From Bacilli bacterium (GTDB lineage Bacteria > Bacillota_I > Bacilli_A > RF39 > UBA660): a stretch of DNA of 44,952 nucleotides. Below, piece by piece: positions 17,018 to 25,584 of this stretch. The translations under genes and the position numbers were made by a program. Below the pieces are notes generated by a model. That model was given only the letters and a program-made list of their open reading frames with translations. It was not told the DNA's origin and searched no databases. The stretch lies in the NCBI GenBank assembly GCA_017544165.1, contig JAFYER010000010.1, forward strand, positions 1 through 44,952. Direction: 5' to 3'. The stretch's first letter is position 1. The number at the start of each line of letters is the position of its first letter.

Positions 17018-17653
17018 TTATTCAAAGAAAGCATCAACATAATATATTGGTCTTTTTTCTTCATAATACTTCTTTTCAAAATCTGTCATTATATTATGAA
17101 TACCTCTTTCATCATTATGTAAATCCAAACTCACCTTTTTAAATACATACCAATAATTTGATAAAGTTTCAAGGGAGTATGCAAAAAGACCTTTATTATC
17201 TGTCTTTAAAATAATATGTTTATCCTTTTTAAAAATACGATCATATAATTTCAAATAATTAATATGAGTAAATCTTTTTTTCTCATCAATTTTTTTAGGC
17301 CATGGCTCTGAAAACGTTAAATAAATAGTTCTTATTTCTTTACCAAAAACTTTATCAAGATCAGCCGCATCCATTTGAATAAATTTTAAATTATTTATTT
17401 TTTTGCCAACTACTCTTTGAGCTGCCGTAGCGGTTTGCGATTCGTTTAATTCAATACCAACATAATTAGTATTAGGATTTTCTAAAGCCATATTGATAAT
17501 GAAATCGCCTCGACCCATACCTAGCTCAATATCGATGGGATTTTTATTACCAAAGAAATCATTCCATTTATTTCTATATTTTTCAGCGTTTTTAACAACA
17601 TAATTGCTACTGCTTAATATGTAGTTTGCATTTTTAACCTTATTATATTCCAT
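17018..17653 (-). CDS. trmB: tRNA (guanine-N7-)-methyltransferase TrmB
   Basis: A 211-residue SAM-dependent enzyme for m7G46 in tRNA. The SAM-binding motif IDIELGMGRGDFI (about 41-53), GIELNESQTATAA, the catalytic-loop LTFSEPWPKK (usually NFSDPWPK) and the C-terminal KTDNKGLFAYS are visible. Length is normal. Start at 17653 with AGGAAGG upstream; it follows the acyltransferase gene by 10 nt. Confidence 0.93.
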   Translation of the reverse strand: MEYNKVKNANYILSSSNYVVKNAEKYRNKWNDFFGNKNPIDIELGMGRGDFIINMALENPNTNYVGIELNESQTATAAQRVVGKKINNLKFIQMDAADLDKVFGKEIRTIYLTFSEPWPKKIDEKKRFTHINYLKLYDRIFKKDKHIILKTDNKGLFAYSLETLSNYWYVFKKVSLDLHNDERGIHNIMTDFEKKYYEEKRPIYYVDAFFE

Positions 17654-17663
17654 ATATACCTTC

Positions 17664-19895
17664 CTAATCTAATAATGTATCTATTAATTTATTTGCTAGT
17701 GCCTTATTACCATTTGTCGATAAATGTATTAAATCGCCAAGCAAGTAATCACTATTATTCTTTAAATCTTTATTAAAGTCAATTATTTGTGTATTATTAT
17801 CCTTAATATCAAAGCTATCATTTAAATATATAATATATATTTTTGTATCCTTAAGTAAGGAAGTTAATTCTTTGTACTGTTTAGTACTCATTTTAAAGGA
17901 TGAATCAAATACAAGTACTATTCTTTTTGATAATTCACCTAAATTGTATTTCTTTTCTAAGTCTTTTTTTAGAGTACTGAAGTCGTAACTTTCGATATTA
18001 AACTTAGAATCGATAAAATCATTAATAATATATTGATATGAACCTAAAAGTAAATCATTGCCATAAAACTCATATTTATTTTTTAAATTATCCTCATAGT
18101 CTTGAATTGTTTGTTCAGATTTAACTTGATATTCCTCCATATAAAGATTATAGATTGCTTCATAGATAGCTTGTGCATATGCAGCTCTTCCAGGAATCGT
18201 TAAATGAATACCATCTGCATAAAAATATTCATCATGGCCTTTTGATATACTTTTCCAATCTAAAATATGTAAGTTAAAATGTTTTTTAGCAAACTCAGTA
18301 ATATTGTCATTAACATAAGCAGTTTCTAAACATGTATTAGTTAGCCAAAATGCTTTACGATTGCCAATAGTTTTCATGATTTCCTCTTTGCATTCTTCAC
18401 TGCAATCGCCATTTGCTCCCATGTTAATAACTACTACATCACCTAACATATTACTCTTGTCTAAATCTTGTAATATGCTATTAACAGTCCATGTTGATCT
18501 AGAAACCTTAGCATCAAAATAGCCATTTGGAAAAATCTCATATAAGTTGTTGACTGCACCAAGCATAACGGAATCACCAACGCCTATAACACTTAAACTT
18601 TTTACATATCCTTCCATGTTGTTTATGTTTTCCTCGATTAGTTCTAACTGTTTAGAAAGTTCATCTTTTTGTTCTTTAATTTTTTTAGCGTAATCGTCTT
18701 GCTTTTTTAAGATTAATTCTTGATTATCCGCTAATTCTTTTTCTAATTGTTTCATCTCTTTTGAATAGTCTTTACTAGTAATTAAAACCACTATTCCATA
18801 ACATGATATCAATAATAAACAGATAAATACAATAAACTTTTTAATGCTAATATCCTTTTTATTATAAAAATTTAATGCATAGTGAATTATATATGATACT
18901 ATTGCAGTTATTATAAATATTAAAAAGTATTTAAGCGAACTACCTATATTAATTGATTGAAAAGCATATATAATTGGGTATTGAACCAAATAGAATTCAT
19001 ATGTTATCTTAGCTGTTTTTTTAATTATAGTTTCTACTGGAGTGTCTTTTGTATTTTGTTTTACCCAAATTGCATAATCAAATATACGACAAGCAATTAT
19101 TGTTACAACAATCATACTTACTTGAAAGAAACGATTCATTACATCGACATTTAAAAAGAAAAGAAGTAAAATTAGCAAATAACATATTATTATTGCTTGA
19201 GGTTTATTACCTTTTTTAAATTCTTCGAGAATTAAGGTGTTTTTACTAGCATGAAGCATGCCAAAAAGCAAACCAAACAACAGGGAAAAACATCTAAATA
19301 AAGTATTGTAGTAGGCTACCATCATATTATTTACTAAGCTAAAATAATAAAAACCTAAAAACGAAAGTAAAGCTAACAAAAAGATTATTACTGAATCACA
19401 TATTTTACTAATGTTGCTTTTAGTTTTATTAATTAGTCTAAATACAATTGGAAATACTAAATCAAATTGCATTAGAATAGCTATAAACCAAAGATGCATA
19501 AACGGAGAATCAATATGTCTTGCAAAATAATCAAGGCTTGCCCCAAGTTGCCAAAAGTTATTATAACCAAGAAGCACACTAAAAGTTTCGGGTTTTAAGT
19601 TAAGCCAATTACTTCGACTAAATAATGGTACAATTGCTAAAGTTAGGAAAACTACCATTACCAAAGGTAAATATATACTTTTTAATCTTTTTAAATAATA
19701 CTTTTTAATTGAAAAATTACTATCTTTACTAGCAGATACAAAGGCTAAATAACCACTTAAAGCAAAAAAAACATTAACAGCTAAAAATCCACCCTTTAAA
19801 AGGCCTAAGTGATAAAGGAAGATTACTATGCATAAAAAAACACGTATTATATCAAGATACTTATAATAATTTTTGTTGGAATTACTACTTCCCAT
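17664..19895 (-). CDS. OatA-type acyltransferase with one intact and one degenerate SGNH domain
   Basis: 743 residues. Residues about 12-375 form an acyltransferase-3 membrane domain (about ten helices, including FFALSGYLAF). A coiled coil follows (about 378-428), then an SGNH esterase-like domain with GDS (440-442), NMGANGD (491-497) and DGIH (561-564), suited to moving acetyl groups onto peptidoglycan or another cell-wall polymer outside the cell. From about 605 a second copy of the same plan appears: YGNDLLLGSYQYI aligns with VGDSVMLGAVNNL, so the catalytic Ser is replaced, while DLIH (721-724) keeps the Asp-His pair. It is first in an operon with trmB and prfB. Confidence 0.88.
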   Translation of the reverse strand: MGSSNSNKNYYKYLDIIRVFLCIVIFLYHLGLLKGGFLAVNVFFALSGYLAFVSASKDSNFSIKKYYLKRLKSIYLPLVMVVFLTLAIVPLFSRSNWLNLKPETFSVLLGYNNFWQLGASLDYFARHIDSPFMHLWFIAILMQFDLVFPIVFRLINKTKSNISKICDSVIIFLLALLSFLGFYYFSLVNNMMVAYYNTLFRCFSLLFGLLFGMLHASKNTLILEEFKKGNKPQAIIICYLLILLLFFLNVDVMNRFFQVSMIVVTIIACRIFDYAIWVKQNTKDTPVETIIKKTAKITYEFYLVQYPIIYAFQSINIGSSLKYFLIFIITAIVSYIIHYALNFYNKKDISIKKFIVFICLLLISCYGIVVLITSKDYSKEMKQLEKELADNQELILKKQDDYAKKIKEQKDELSKQLELIEENINNMEGYVKSLSVIGVGDSVMLGAVNNLYEIFPNGYFDAKVSRSTWTVNSILQDLDKSNMLGDVVVINMGANGDCSEECKEEIMKTIGNRKAFWLTNTCLETAYVNDNITEFAKKHFNLHILDWKSISKGHDEYFYADGIHLTIPGRAAYAQAIYEAIYNLYMEEYQVKSEQTIQDYEDNLKNKYEFYGNDLLLGSYQYIINDFIDSKFNIESYDFSTLKKDLEKKYNLGELSKRIVLVFDSSFKMSTKQYKELTSLLKDTKIYIIYLNDSFDIKDNNTQIIDFNKDLKNNSDYLLGDLIHLSTNGNKALANKLIDTLLD

Positions 19896-19915
19896 ATCAT
19901 TTACTCCATAACATT

Positions 19916-19944
19916 ATTATAATAATTAAAATGAAATAAGTAAA
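19916..19944 (-). promoter_or_regulatory. Promoter of the acyltransferase-trmB-prfB operon
   Basis: Minus strand TTTACT (19944-19939), a 17-bp spacer, TATAAT (19921-19916); start near 19909. Confidence 0.65.
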
Positions 19945-19952
19945 GATAAGCT

Positions 19953-19980
19953 AAAAAAAAGCAATGATTTAACATTGCTT
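19953..19980 (-). terminator. Terminator of the rhodanese gene
   Basis: Minus strand stem AAGCAATG/CATTGCTT (19980-19973 with 19966-19959), 6-nt loop, eight T. Confidence 0.85.
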
Positions 19981-19985
19981 CAAAA

Positions 19986-20690
19986 TTATTCTACTGGCGT
20001 TAAACGATCAAAATCAATGTTGTGATAAGGCACTTTAGAAAAATCACACTTATCAGAACCTTCGATTTTTGTACTTATGGCATTTTTACCATCATAATTC
20101 CAATAACCACCTACATTATAAATCTTTGAGGTATCCCAGCCAAGTGCTCCAAGCATTTGTTTAGTAAAATTAGCATAACCACCAGCACCACACATTAGGA
20201 AAATAGTTTTATCTTTTGGAAAAATATATTCCAAAATACTCATTGATTCTTTGTAGTTAGCTACGTAGTTTCCTTCTTCATCTAGTCTAAATAAAGTTTT
20301 TCCTTCATAAAGACCACTGACATTTTCAGAACGTTTTTGTTCAACATAGGCTTCAGGAAACTCTGTCAAATAAGCATAAGGTATTACTTCAAAGCCTTTA
20401 ACAAAACCTGTAAGGTCCCTTTCACCACCCTTATTTTCCCAAGTAGCTGTATCCTCAAGCATTCTTACATCACGATAAGCAACATCACTGCGTCCCAAAT
20501 AGTTATCAATTGTTTTTTCATTAATGTTTTTATCGATATCGTATGTACCTCTTAAACCTTCTGATTTTTCTTGCACAGGTAATGGTTCGAGAATATTTTC
20601 TTCCTTTTTATTGAAAGCAAAATAACCAATTAATAAACCTAACAAGAAACAAACTAAACATTTTACAAAAATTAACCAAAAATTTTTCAT
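19986..20690 (-). CDS. Membrane-anchored rhodanese-like protein
   Basis: 234 residues from the ATG at 20690 (GGAG before it): one membrane helix (about 4-26), a linker, then a rhodanese fold outside the membrane. YRDVRMLEDTATWE is the early strand-helix motif. The active-site loop is LMCGAGGYAN with Cys about 167, and KIYNVGGYWNYDG is the usual closing motif. Such proteins may transfer sulfur or only bind ligands. A possible insertion (about 85-160) makes the domain longer than usual. It is a single-gene unit with its own terminator. Confidence 0.75.
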   Translation of the reverse strand: MKNFWLIFVKCLVCFLLGLLIGYFAFNKKEENILEPLPVQEKSEGLRGTYDIDKNINEKTIDNYLGRSDVAYRDVRMLEDTATWENKGGERDLTGFVKGFEVIPYAYLTEFPEAYVEQKRSENVSGLYEGKTLFRLDEEGNYVANYKESMSILEYIFPKDKTIFLMCGAGGYANFTKQMLGALGWDTSKIYNVGGYWNYDGKNAISTKIEGSDKCDFSKVPYHNIDFDRLTPVE

Positions 20691-20785
20691 AACTTCTCCT
20701 TCCATGACTAAATGTTATCATAAATAAAATTAAATAATTATATATTTAAAGTAGAATCTACTCAACCAATCGTTGAATTAATTAC

Positions 20786-22168
20786 TTAACTATGATTAGC
20801 ATCTATTATTTCGTAGTAGATACATTCATTTCCTCTTAAACGGGTATTATCTTCGTCGCAAACAAATCCATTAGTTTTATCAGCAGTCTTTTTATAATTG
20901 ATACATCTATCATTATTAACTAAAGTAAAATTATCCGGACATGTTCTATCACGCATTGGATCCATGTCTTCCTCTTTTTCACATTTATTGCCTTTTAATT
21001 TAAAACCATCTTCACACTTATATTCAGTTACTACTGGATCAATATAATTAATAGAGTGCTCACAGTAATCCTCACGACTTGAATACTGTTTGCCATCACG
21101 ATATCCAGCACAAATTAATACATTTGAGGCATCATCCCAACACATGCCGTCTACTTGAATTTTACCAGGACAGCCTTCAGCAATTACAGGAGCTCGATGC
21201 CAGTAACATCTTCCACCGACAAAAGTTCTTTCCGTTGGATCATCTGCAGGTAATTCACATGGTGTTACCGGATGAGTGGCATTTGATAAATCAACACATA
21301 CAACGTAATTAGCATCGCCAGCATCCATATTAGTTAAACCAAGTTCGCCTCTTGTCTTTGCTTCACCTTTTGGACAAGAAAACTCTTTTGGTTCAGCTTC
21401 AATAGTAATAGTTCTTTTGCACTTAGTGCCTTCTAACTCAAATTCATCTTGACAATATAATTCATCAAGTTCTTCGCTTGGTACTTCTTCGTAACATACA
21501 CCTTCATAATCATAATACCCTTCAGGACAAACAAGACCATCTGGGGCTTTTACTCTTTTTACTTCTCTTAAACAAAAATCTCCTTCTAGTTGATAACCTT
21601 CAGAGCAATACCTTCCCGTATTTTTTGTTTCAAGTAACTCTTCAACTGGTTTTTCAACTAGATCTTTTATTTCTATTTTTGCTTTTTCTTCAACTATGGA
21701 ATTAATATATGCGGCTTTTGCTGGACTAATATTATTTTTCTTAGCTAATTTAATATCCTCTTTAGTGATATTTTCAACAGCAATAAATTCAAGTTGAATA
21801 TGCCTTTCATCAAAACTTTTACGGACTATTTCTTCGACATTTTGGCTGCTCGTAGACCCTTGCGAATAAACAAGTACTACTACTCGCCCTTCGTCAGCAT
21901 AACCTTTTTCAATTACCTTATCAGTTAGCTTATTTAGGCTATCCTCTAAAGATGTTCCTTTTAAATCATTAGTAATAATATCTTTAGCATCATCATTTAA
22001 AGCTCTAACACTTTTAACCTTTTCATTTTTACCAAGTTTAATTTCCACGCTTGGGTTAATATCAAGGGTAATTGTTGAAATTGTACGATTATTCCACATT
22101 GCAAATCCTAATATGCCTAAAACAATTAGCAAGCCAATGACCACAAAAACTATTTTTTTATCTTTCAT
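20786..22168 (-). CDS. RsgI-middle-domain surface protein with Cys-rich repeats
   Basis: 460 residues: one membrane helix (about 5-24), then a domain like the extracellular middle part of anti-sigma factor RsgI (STITLDINPSVEIKLGKNEK, KSVRALNDDAKDI, repeated helices to about 180). There is no cytosolic anti-sigma domain. Residues about 186-455 are a chain of short Cys repeats of the form C-x5-[YF]-x-L-x-G-x2-C (QLEGDFC, ELEGTKC, KLKGNKC, RLRGNEC and others), at least six units, probably disulfide-linked. RsgI-type proteins sense polysaccharides in clostridia; a similar surface-binding role here is inference. Confidence 0.7.
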   Translation of the reverse strand: MKDKKIVFVVIGLLIVLGILGFAMWNNRTISTITLDINPSVEIKLGKNEKVKSVRALNDDAKDIITNDLKGTSLEDSLNKLTDKVIEKGYADEGRVVVLVYSQGSTSSQNVEEIVRKSFDERHIQLEFIAVENITKEDIKLAKKNNISPAKAAYINSIVEEKAKIEIKDLVEKPVEELLETKNTGRYCSEGYQLEGDFCLREVKRVKAPDGLVCPEGYYDYEGVCYEEVPSEELDELYCQDEFELEGTKCKRTITIEAEPKEFSCPKGEAKTRGELGLTNMDAGDANYVVCVDLSNATHPVTPCELPADDPTERTFVGGRCYWHRAPVIAEGCPGKIQVDGMCWDDASNVLICAGYRDGKQYSSREDYCEHSINYIDPVVTEYKCEDGFKLKGNKCEKEEDMDPMRDRTCPDNFTLVNNDRCINYKKTADKTNGFVCDEDNTRLRGNECIYYEIIDANHS

Positions 22169-22185
22169 AGAATCCTCCTAGCATA

Positions 22186-22194
22186 ATAATATCA
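22186..22194 (-). promoter_or_regulatory. Extended -10 promoter of the RsgI-like gene
   Basis: Minus strand TGATATTAT, start near 22179, directly upstream of AGGAGG and the ATG. Confidence 0.45.
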
Positions 22195-22207
22195 TATTTT
22201 TAATAAA

Positions 22208-22507
22208 TTACATTTTATTTTTTAAGCCATCACATGTATCTAATATTATATCTCTCATAAGCTCTTGATTATCGATATCATCAATTAAATACATCGGTTT
22301 AGCATTTGGATATGGTATAACTTCTTCCATATTATATTTCTTATTATCATCAACCCTCTTAACCAATACCCTATTATCATAAATGCCGCCGAATAATAAA
22401 CCATTATAATATAACATGTATTCTCCCATCATGGGTCTAAAGGTTATACCCTCTAAAATACTTAATTGTTCTAAAACATAATCCCGATAATCTTTCGTAC
22501 TACTCAT
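22208..22507 (-). CDS. TfoX N-terminal domain protein
   Basis: 99 residues matching the TfoX N-domain: ITFRPMMGEYMLYYNGLLFGGIYDNRVLVK, followed by YPNAKPMYLID. TfoX controls competence in Haemophilus, but small stand-alone N-domain proteins are widespread in Firmicutes and their role is unknown. The ATG at 22507 has AAGGAG at 5 nt; a GTG two codons upstream overlaps that site. Confidence 0.85.
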   Translation of the reverse strand: MSSTKDYRDYVLEQLSILEGITFRPMMGEYMLYYNGLLFGGIYDNRVLVKRVDDNKKYNMEEVIPYPNAKPMYLIDDIDNQELMRDIILDTCDGLKNKM

Positions 22508-22548
22508 ATACACTCCTTACTATTAAGTTAATTATACTATAAGCCAAG

Positions 22549-22572
22549 AAAAAAAGCAGGAAAATCCTGCTT
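22549..22572 (-). terminator. Strong terminator downstream of htrA and the putative small RNA
   Basis: Minus strand stem AAGCAGGA/TCCTGCTT with a 3-nt loop and seven T. Confidence 0.88.
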
Positions 22573-22628
22573 AATAGTTCCTACTGTCATGTTTTGCAAT
22601 ATATAATCATTTATCATCTCCCTTGCAA
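22549..22628 (-). ncRNA. Candidate CiaR-dependent small RNA (csRNA-like) 3' of htrA
   Basis: A TTTAAG-N5-TTTAAG site (22665-22649) with TAAAAT (22638-22633) placed 10 bp downstream predicts a start near 22626-22628. The terminator at 22549-22572 would end a transcript of about 80 nt. Its 5' TTGCAA (22628-22623) can pair with TTGCAA (22599-22594), giving two hairpins joined by a short single-stranded stretch. That layout recalls the csRNAs controlled by CiaR in pneumococcus. The first loop holds GGGAG and, 7 nt on, an ATG opening a 7-codon frame, so a tiny peptide is an alternative. Confidence 0.5.
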
Positions 22629-22632
22629 TTAT

Positions 22633-22665
22633 ATTTTATAAAATATATCTTAAATAAAACTTAAA
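22633..22665 (-). promoter_or_regulatory. CiaR-type site and promoter (putative small RNA)
   Basis: TTTAAG at 22665-22660 and 22654-22649 (11-bp period), 10-bp gap, then TAAAAT at 22638-22633. It lies just 3' of htrA and overlaps no gene. Confidence 0.65.
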
Positions 22666-22669
22666 ATAT

Positions 22670-23854
22670 TTAATTTAATGTAATAGTTATTTCTTTTTCT
22701 TTATATTCATTTCTACTTGCATATTTTACTTTTAAAGTAACTTCGTCACCTTGTTCTTTTTTATTTAATACTTTTCTAATAACTTCGAGTGATGTTACTT
22801 TATTACCATCTATTTCTGTTATGATATTACCTATTTCAAGATCTGATTTTTCAGCATTACCTCCAGAAACGATAGTAGATACATAGAATCCTTCAGGAAG
22901 GCGATAACTAGCAATATTACCAGTATTAGTCATATAGCCTTCGATACCTAATGTTAATCCGCCTGTATCATTTTCACCATTGATTAATTTTTCAATTATA
23001 TCTTCAACATCAGAAATAGGTATAGCAAAACCCATGCCTTCGATGCTAGTAGAAGTACTTGTACCATTTGAGGAGTACTTAACAGAGTTAATCCCTACAA
23101 CTTCACCTTTACTATTAAGTAAGGCACCGCCACTATTTCCACCATTAATGGCGGCATCTATTTGAATCATATCTTGCGTATAATCATCCGTACTAACCTC
23201 CCTATTAAGGGCACTTACAACACCAGTTGTTACTGATTGACCATAACCTAAGGCATTACCAATTGCAATAATACCATTACCAACTTTTAACTCGTTGCTG
23301 TCGCCAATTGTAGCTATCTTTATTTGTTCGAGTGTTTCCTTACTAATATCACTTTTTTTAACAGATACGATAGCAATATCCTTTCGCTCTGAAACACCTT
23401 TTATGATGGCATCATATGTTGAATCATCAATAAACTTAACTGAAAGCTCACTTGAATTTTCTACAACATGATAGTTTGTTAAAATAAATAGTTCACTATC
23501 ATTTTCAGAAACAATTACACCCGAACCAGCTCCCTCGGTTGTATAACTTTCATTTCCAAAAAAGGAATACCCAAATCTTCCGGAATTAATAACCGTTTTA
23601 CTAGTAATAGCCACTATCGAAGGCATTACCTCATCTACCACTTCAGATACGTCCGTGATATAAACACCCTCTGATTTGGTTTTACTCGTAGTTGTGTATT
23701 TTAACGATACTTTCTGCTTTGTTTTATTTGTTAAAAAACTTGTCTTTCCCGATTTAACATACCAAACCGATAAACCTAAAACAACTAAAATTACTACTAT
23801 ACATACAGTAAATATAATTATCCTTTTTTCACTATTATTTTTTTCTTTTTCCAT
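22670..23854 (-). CDS. htrA: HtrA/DegP-like membrane-anchored serine protease
   Basis: 394 residues: one membrane helix (about 11-33), a trypsin-like domain and one PDZ domain (about 295-390). The catalytic triad is His129 (TNYHVV), Asp159 (RKDIAIVSV) and Ser241 (NGGNSGGAL). It would degrade or refold misfolded exported proteins at the membrane surface. The start has AGGAG 8 nt upstream. The promoter carries a perfect TTTAAG-N5-TTTAAG repeat, as does the nearby ciaR-like gene; htrA is a principal CiaR target in streptococci. Confidence 0.95.
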   Translation of the reverse strand: MEKEKNNSEKRIIIFTVCIVVILVVLGLSVWYVKSGKTSFLTNKTKQKVSLKYTTTSKTKSEGVYITDVSEVVDEVMPSIVAITSKTVINSGRFGYSFFGNESYTTEGAGSGVIVSENDSELFILTNYHVVENSSELSVKFIDDSTYDAIIKGVSERKDIAIVSVKKSDISKETLEQIKIATIGDSNELKVGNGIIAIGNALGYGQSVTTGVVSALNREVSTDDYTQDMIQIDAAINGGNSGGALLNSKGEVVGINSVKYSSNGTSTSTSIEGMGFAIPISDVEDIIEKLINGENDTGGLTLGIEGYMTNTGNIASYRLPEGFYVSTIVSGGNAEKSDLEIGNIITEIDGNKVTSLEVIRKVLNKKEQGDEVTLKVKYASRNEYKEKEITITLN

Positions 23855-23873
23855 GCTCTCATCTCCTGATAAT

Positions 23874-23906
23874 AATATATATTATAAAACTTAAATAAAA
23901 CTTAAA
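23874..23906 (-). promoter_or_regulatory. CiaR-type site and promoter of htrA
   Basis: TTTAAG at 23906-23901 and 23895-23890, 10-bp gap, TATATT at 23879-23874; start near 23867. Confidence 0.75.
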
Positions 23907-23936
23907 AAAATAGATTATCTCTACTTTCTTATTTTT

Positions 23937-23969
23937 AGGTAACATTGAAAGGAGTATAACAATTTACCT
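23937..23969. repeat. Inverted repeat between the ABC relic and htrA
   Basis: AGGTAACATTG (23937-23947) faces CAATTTACCT (23960-23969): a 10-bp stem with one bulge and a 12-nt loop. No T run follows on either strand, so it is not a standard terminator. Confidence 0.4.
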
Positions 23970-23972
23970 ATC

Positions 23973-24356
23973 TTAACTTTTAACTAGCTTTAAGTCATAA
24001 ACAACATCAACCATACCACAAACATTTTGCGAATGAGTGACAATAATGACACATTTTTTATCTTCATGAGCTAGTTTCTTAAATATATCCATAATTTCTT
24101 TTTCCGTTTGCTTATCCAAATTGCCTGTTGGTTCATCTGCTACTATCATTTTAGGATTGTAAGAAAGGCTTCTAGCAATAGCAACTCTTTGTTGTTCCCC
24201 TCCGGAAATTCTAAGTACTTTACGATTAACATAAGTTTCCTTTAACCCAACACTTTTCATGAGATTAATTGCTTCTTCTTTTTTATTATCTATTTTAATT
24301 CCACTTGCATCCATTGAAAGAATGATGTTTTCACTAGCAGTCATAAAAGGAAGCAA
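23973..24356 (-). pseudogene. N-terminally truncated ABC transporter ATPase (MacB/LolD type)
   Basis: Only the C-terminal 127 residues of an ABC ATPase remain. They start with NNLLPFMTASENI (the Q-loop side in family members) and include the signature ISGGEQQRVAIARSL, Walker B MIVADEPTGNLD and the switch VTHSQN. The Walker A half (about 90 residues) is missing. The similarity runs right up to the kinase stop codon at 24358, in a different frame, as if a deletion joined the two genes. No permease gene follows. Without Walker A it cannot bind ATP normally. Confidence 0.8.
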
Positions 24357-24357
24357 A

Positions 24358-25584
24358 TTATTTTTGATTCCATGTTATTTTAAAAGTTGTATAACCATCT
24401 GCAGAATGTGCTTTTATCATGCCATTATGTCTTTCAACAATATTTTTAGCAATAGCTAAACCTAAACCATAATTATTTGAATTTCTGTTTCTTGAGCTAT
24501 CTACTTTATAAAATCTTTCAAATATTTTTTCTTCATCTTCTTTTTTAATAGGTAAGCCTTTGTTTTTTACCTCTAAAACGATGTCTTTGTTATCCTTATA
24601 AAGATTTACAAGAACCTTTCCCTTTTCAGATGAGTGTTTTATAGCATTATCGATTAATATACTCATAAGTTCAACAATTAAATCTTCATTACAAGCCATT
24701 TTAATATTTGGGGTAATATCATATTTTAATTTAATACCTTTTTCATAAAAGAGACTTTCAAATGTCAAAATAGATCCTTCGATTATATCAGATAAATTAC
24801 TTTCTTCCATCACAATTTCTTGTTCTTGCTCAGTTTTGGCAAGGTCAAGAAGCTCAGTAACAAGTTTAATCATCCTTTCTGATTCATTCTTCATGTTTTT
24901 GACCCATTTTTCATTTTTATCATTAAAATAGGCATCGGCACTAGCCACCATAACAGAAAGAGGCGTTTTAAGCTCATGCGAGGCATCTGCTATAAAAACT
25001 TTTTGCTTTTCAAATGAATTTTTAACCGGGGTTATTATCCATTTTGTAATTGAATGAGTAATAATAAATATAGCAATCTCACATAAAGTAAATAAAATAA
25101 TACTAGACACAAGCTGACTGACAAGTATTTTATTAATTCCTGTATTATCCATTATTATTAAAGTATTATTTGGTGTAAATACATAAGAATACTTATTTGT
25201 ATATAAATTGCCAATGTAAATGTTATCTTCATGATTATCAATCATATTATTAGCAACCATCTTTATTGATTCTTCATCGTATTCATCATTAAATGTGTGA
25301 TTAATAATATCTTGATAACGTCCGTTATCATCTAAAACAATGGTGTAAATTGTAAAATCCAAATATATTTTTCGACCATCATCATTAGGATTTCGAGGAT
25401 TAAACTCTAAATCATTATCCTCTAATTTACGGTCAAAATTTCTAGGTATCTTGGTAATCATATCAGAAATAGAATTTTTTCTTTCCATATATGTTCTTAC
25501 AACTGATGTTGTTACAACAATTCCATTAAAACCAGTAAGTAATAAAAAGATAATCCAAAATACTTTATTTTTTAACTTTTTCAT
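24358..25584 (-). CDS. ciaH: CiaH-like sensor histidine kinase
   Basis: 408 residues: two membrane helices (about 9-30 and 155-177) around an extracellular sensor of about 125 residues, then the DHp domain with phospho-acceptor His203 (DASHELKTPLS), and the ATPase domain with ILIDNAIKHS and GLGLAIAKNIVERHNG. It overlaps the regulator gene by 20 nt. The CiaH name is inferred from the CiaR-type sites around it; kinases of this class are otherwise hard to tell apart. The protein looks complete even though an ABC fragment abuts its stop. Confidence 0.8.
   Translation of the reverse strand: MKKLKNKVFWIIFLLLTGFNGIVVTTSVVRTYMERKNSISDMITKIPRNFDRKLEDNDLEFNPRNPNDDGRKIYLDFTIYTIVLDDNGRYQDIINHTFNDEYDEESIKMVANNMIDNHEDNIYIGNLYTNKYSYVFTPNNTLIIMDNTGINKILVSQLVSSIILFTLCEIAIFIITHSITKWIITPVKNSFEKQKVFIADASHELKTPLSVMVASADAYFNDKNEKWVKNMKNESERMIKLVTELLDLAKTEQEQEIVMEESNLSDIIEGSILTFESLFYEKGIKLKYDITPNIKMACNEDLIVELMSILIDNAIKHSSEKGKVLVNLYKDNKDIVLEVKNKGLPIKKEDEEKIFERFYKVDSSRNRNSNNYGLGLAIAKNIVERHNGMIKAHSADGYTTFKITWNQK

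Noticed and set aside
16951-17142. A plus-strand frame opposite prfB/trmB
   Set aside because: It is antisense to the well-supported prfB start and the trmB end.
22587-22616. Short frames of 7 and 23 codons in the putative small RNA
   Set aside because: The 23-codon frame runs through the terminator with no ribosome-site spacing. The 7-codon one has good spacing but is too short to support as a gene, so it is only mentioned.
23973-24356. A short functional ABC ATPase
   Set aside because: Walker A and the first 90 or so residues are missing and no permease is present.
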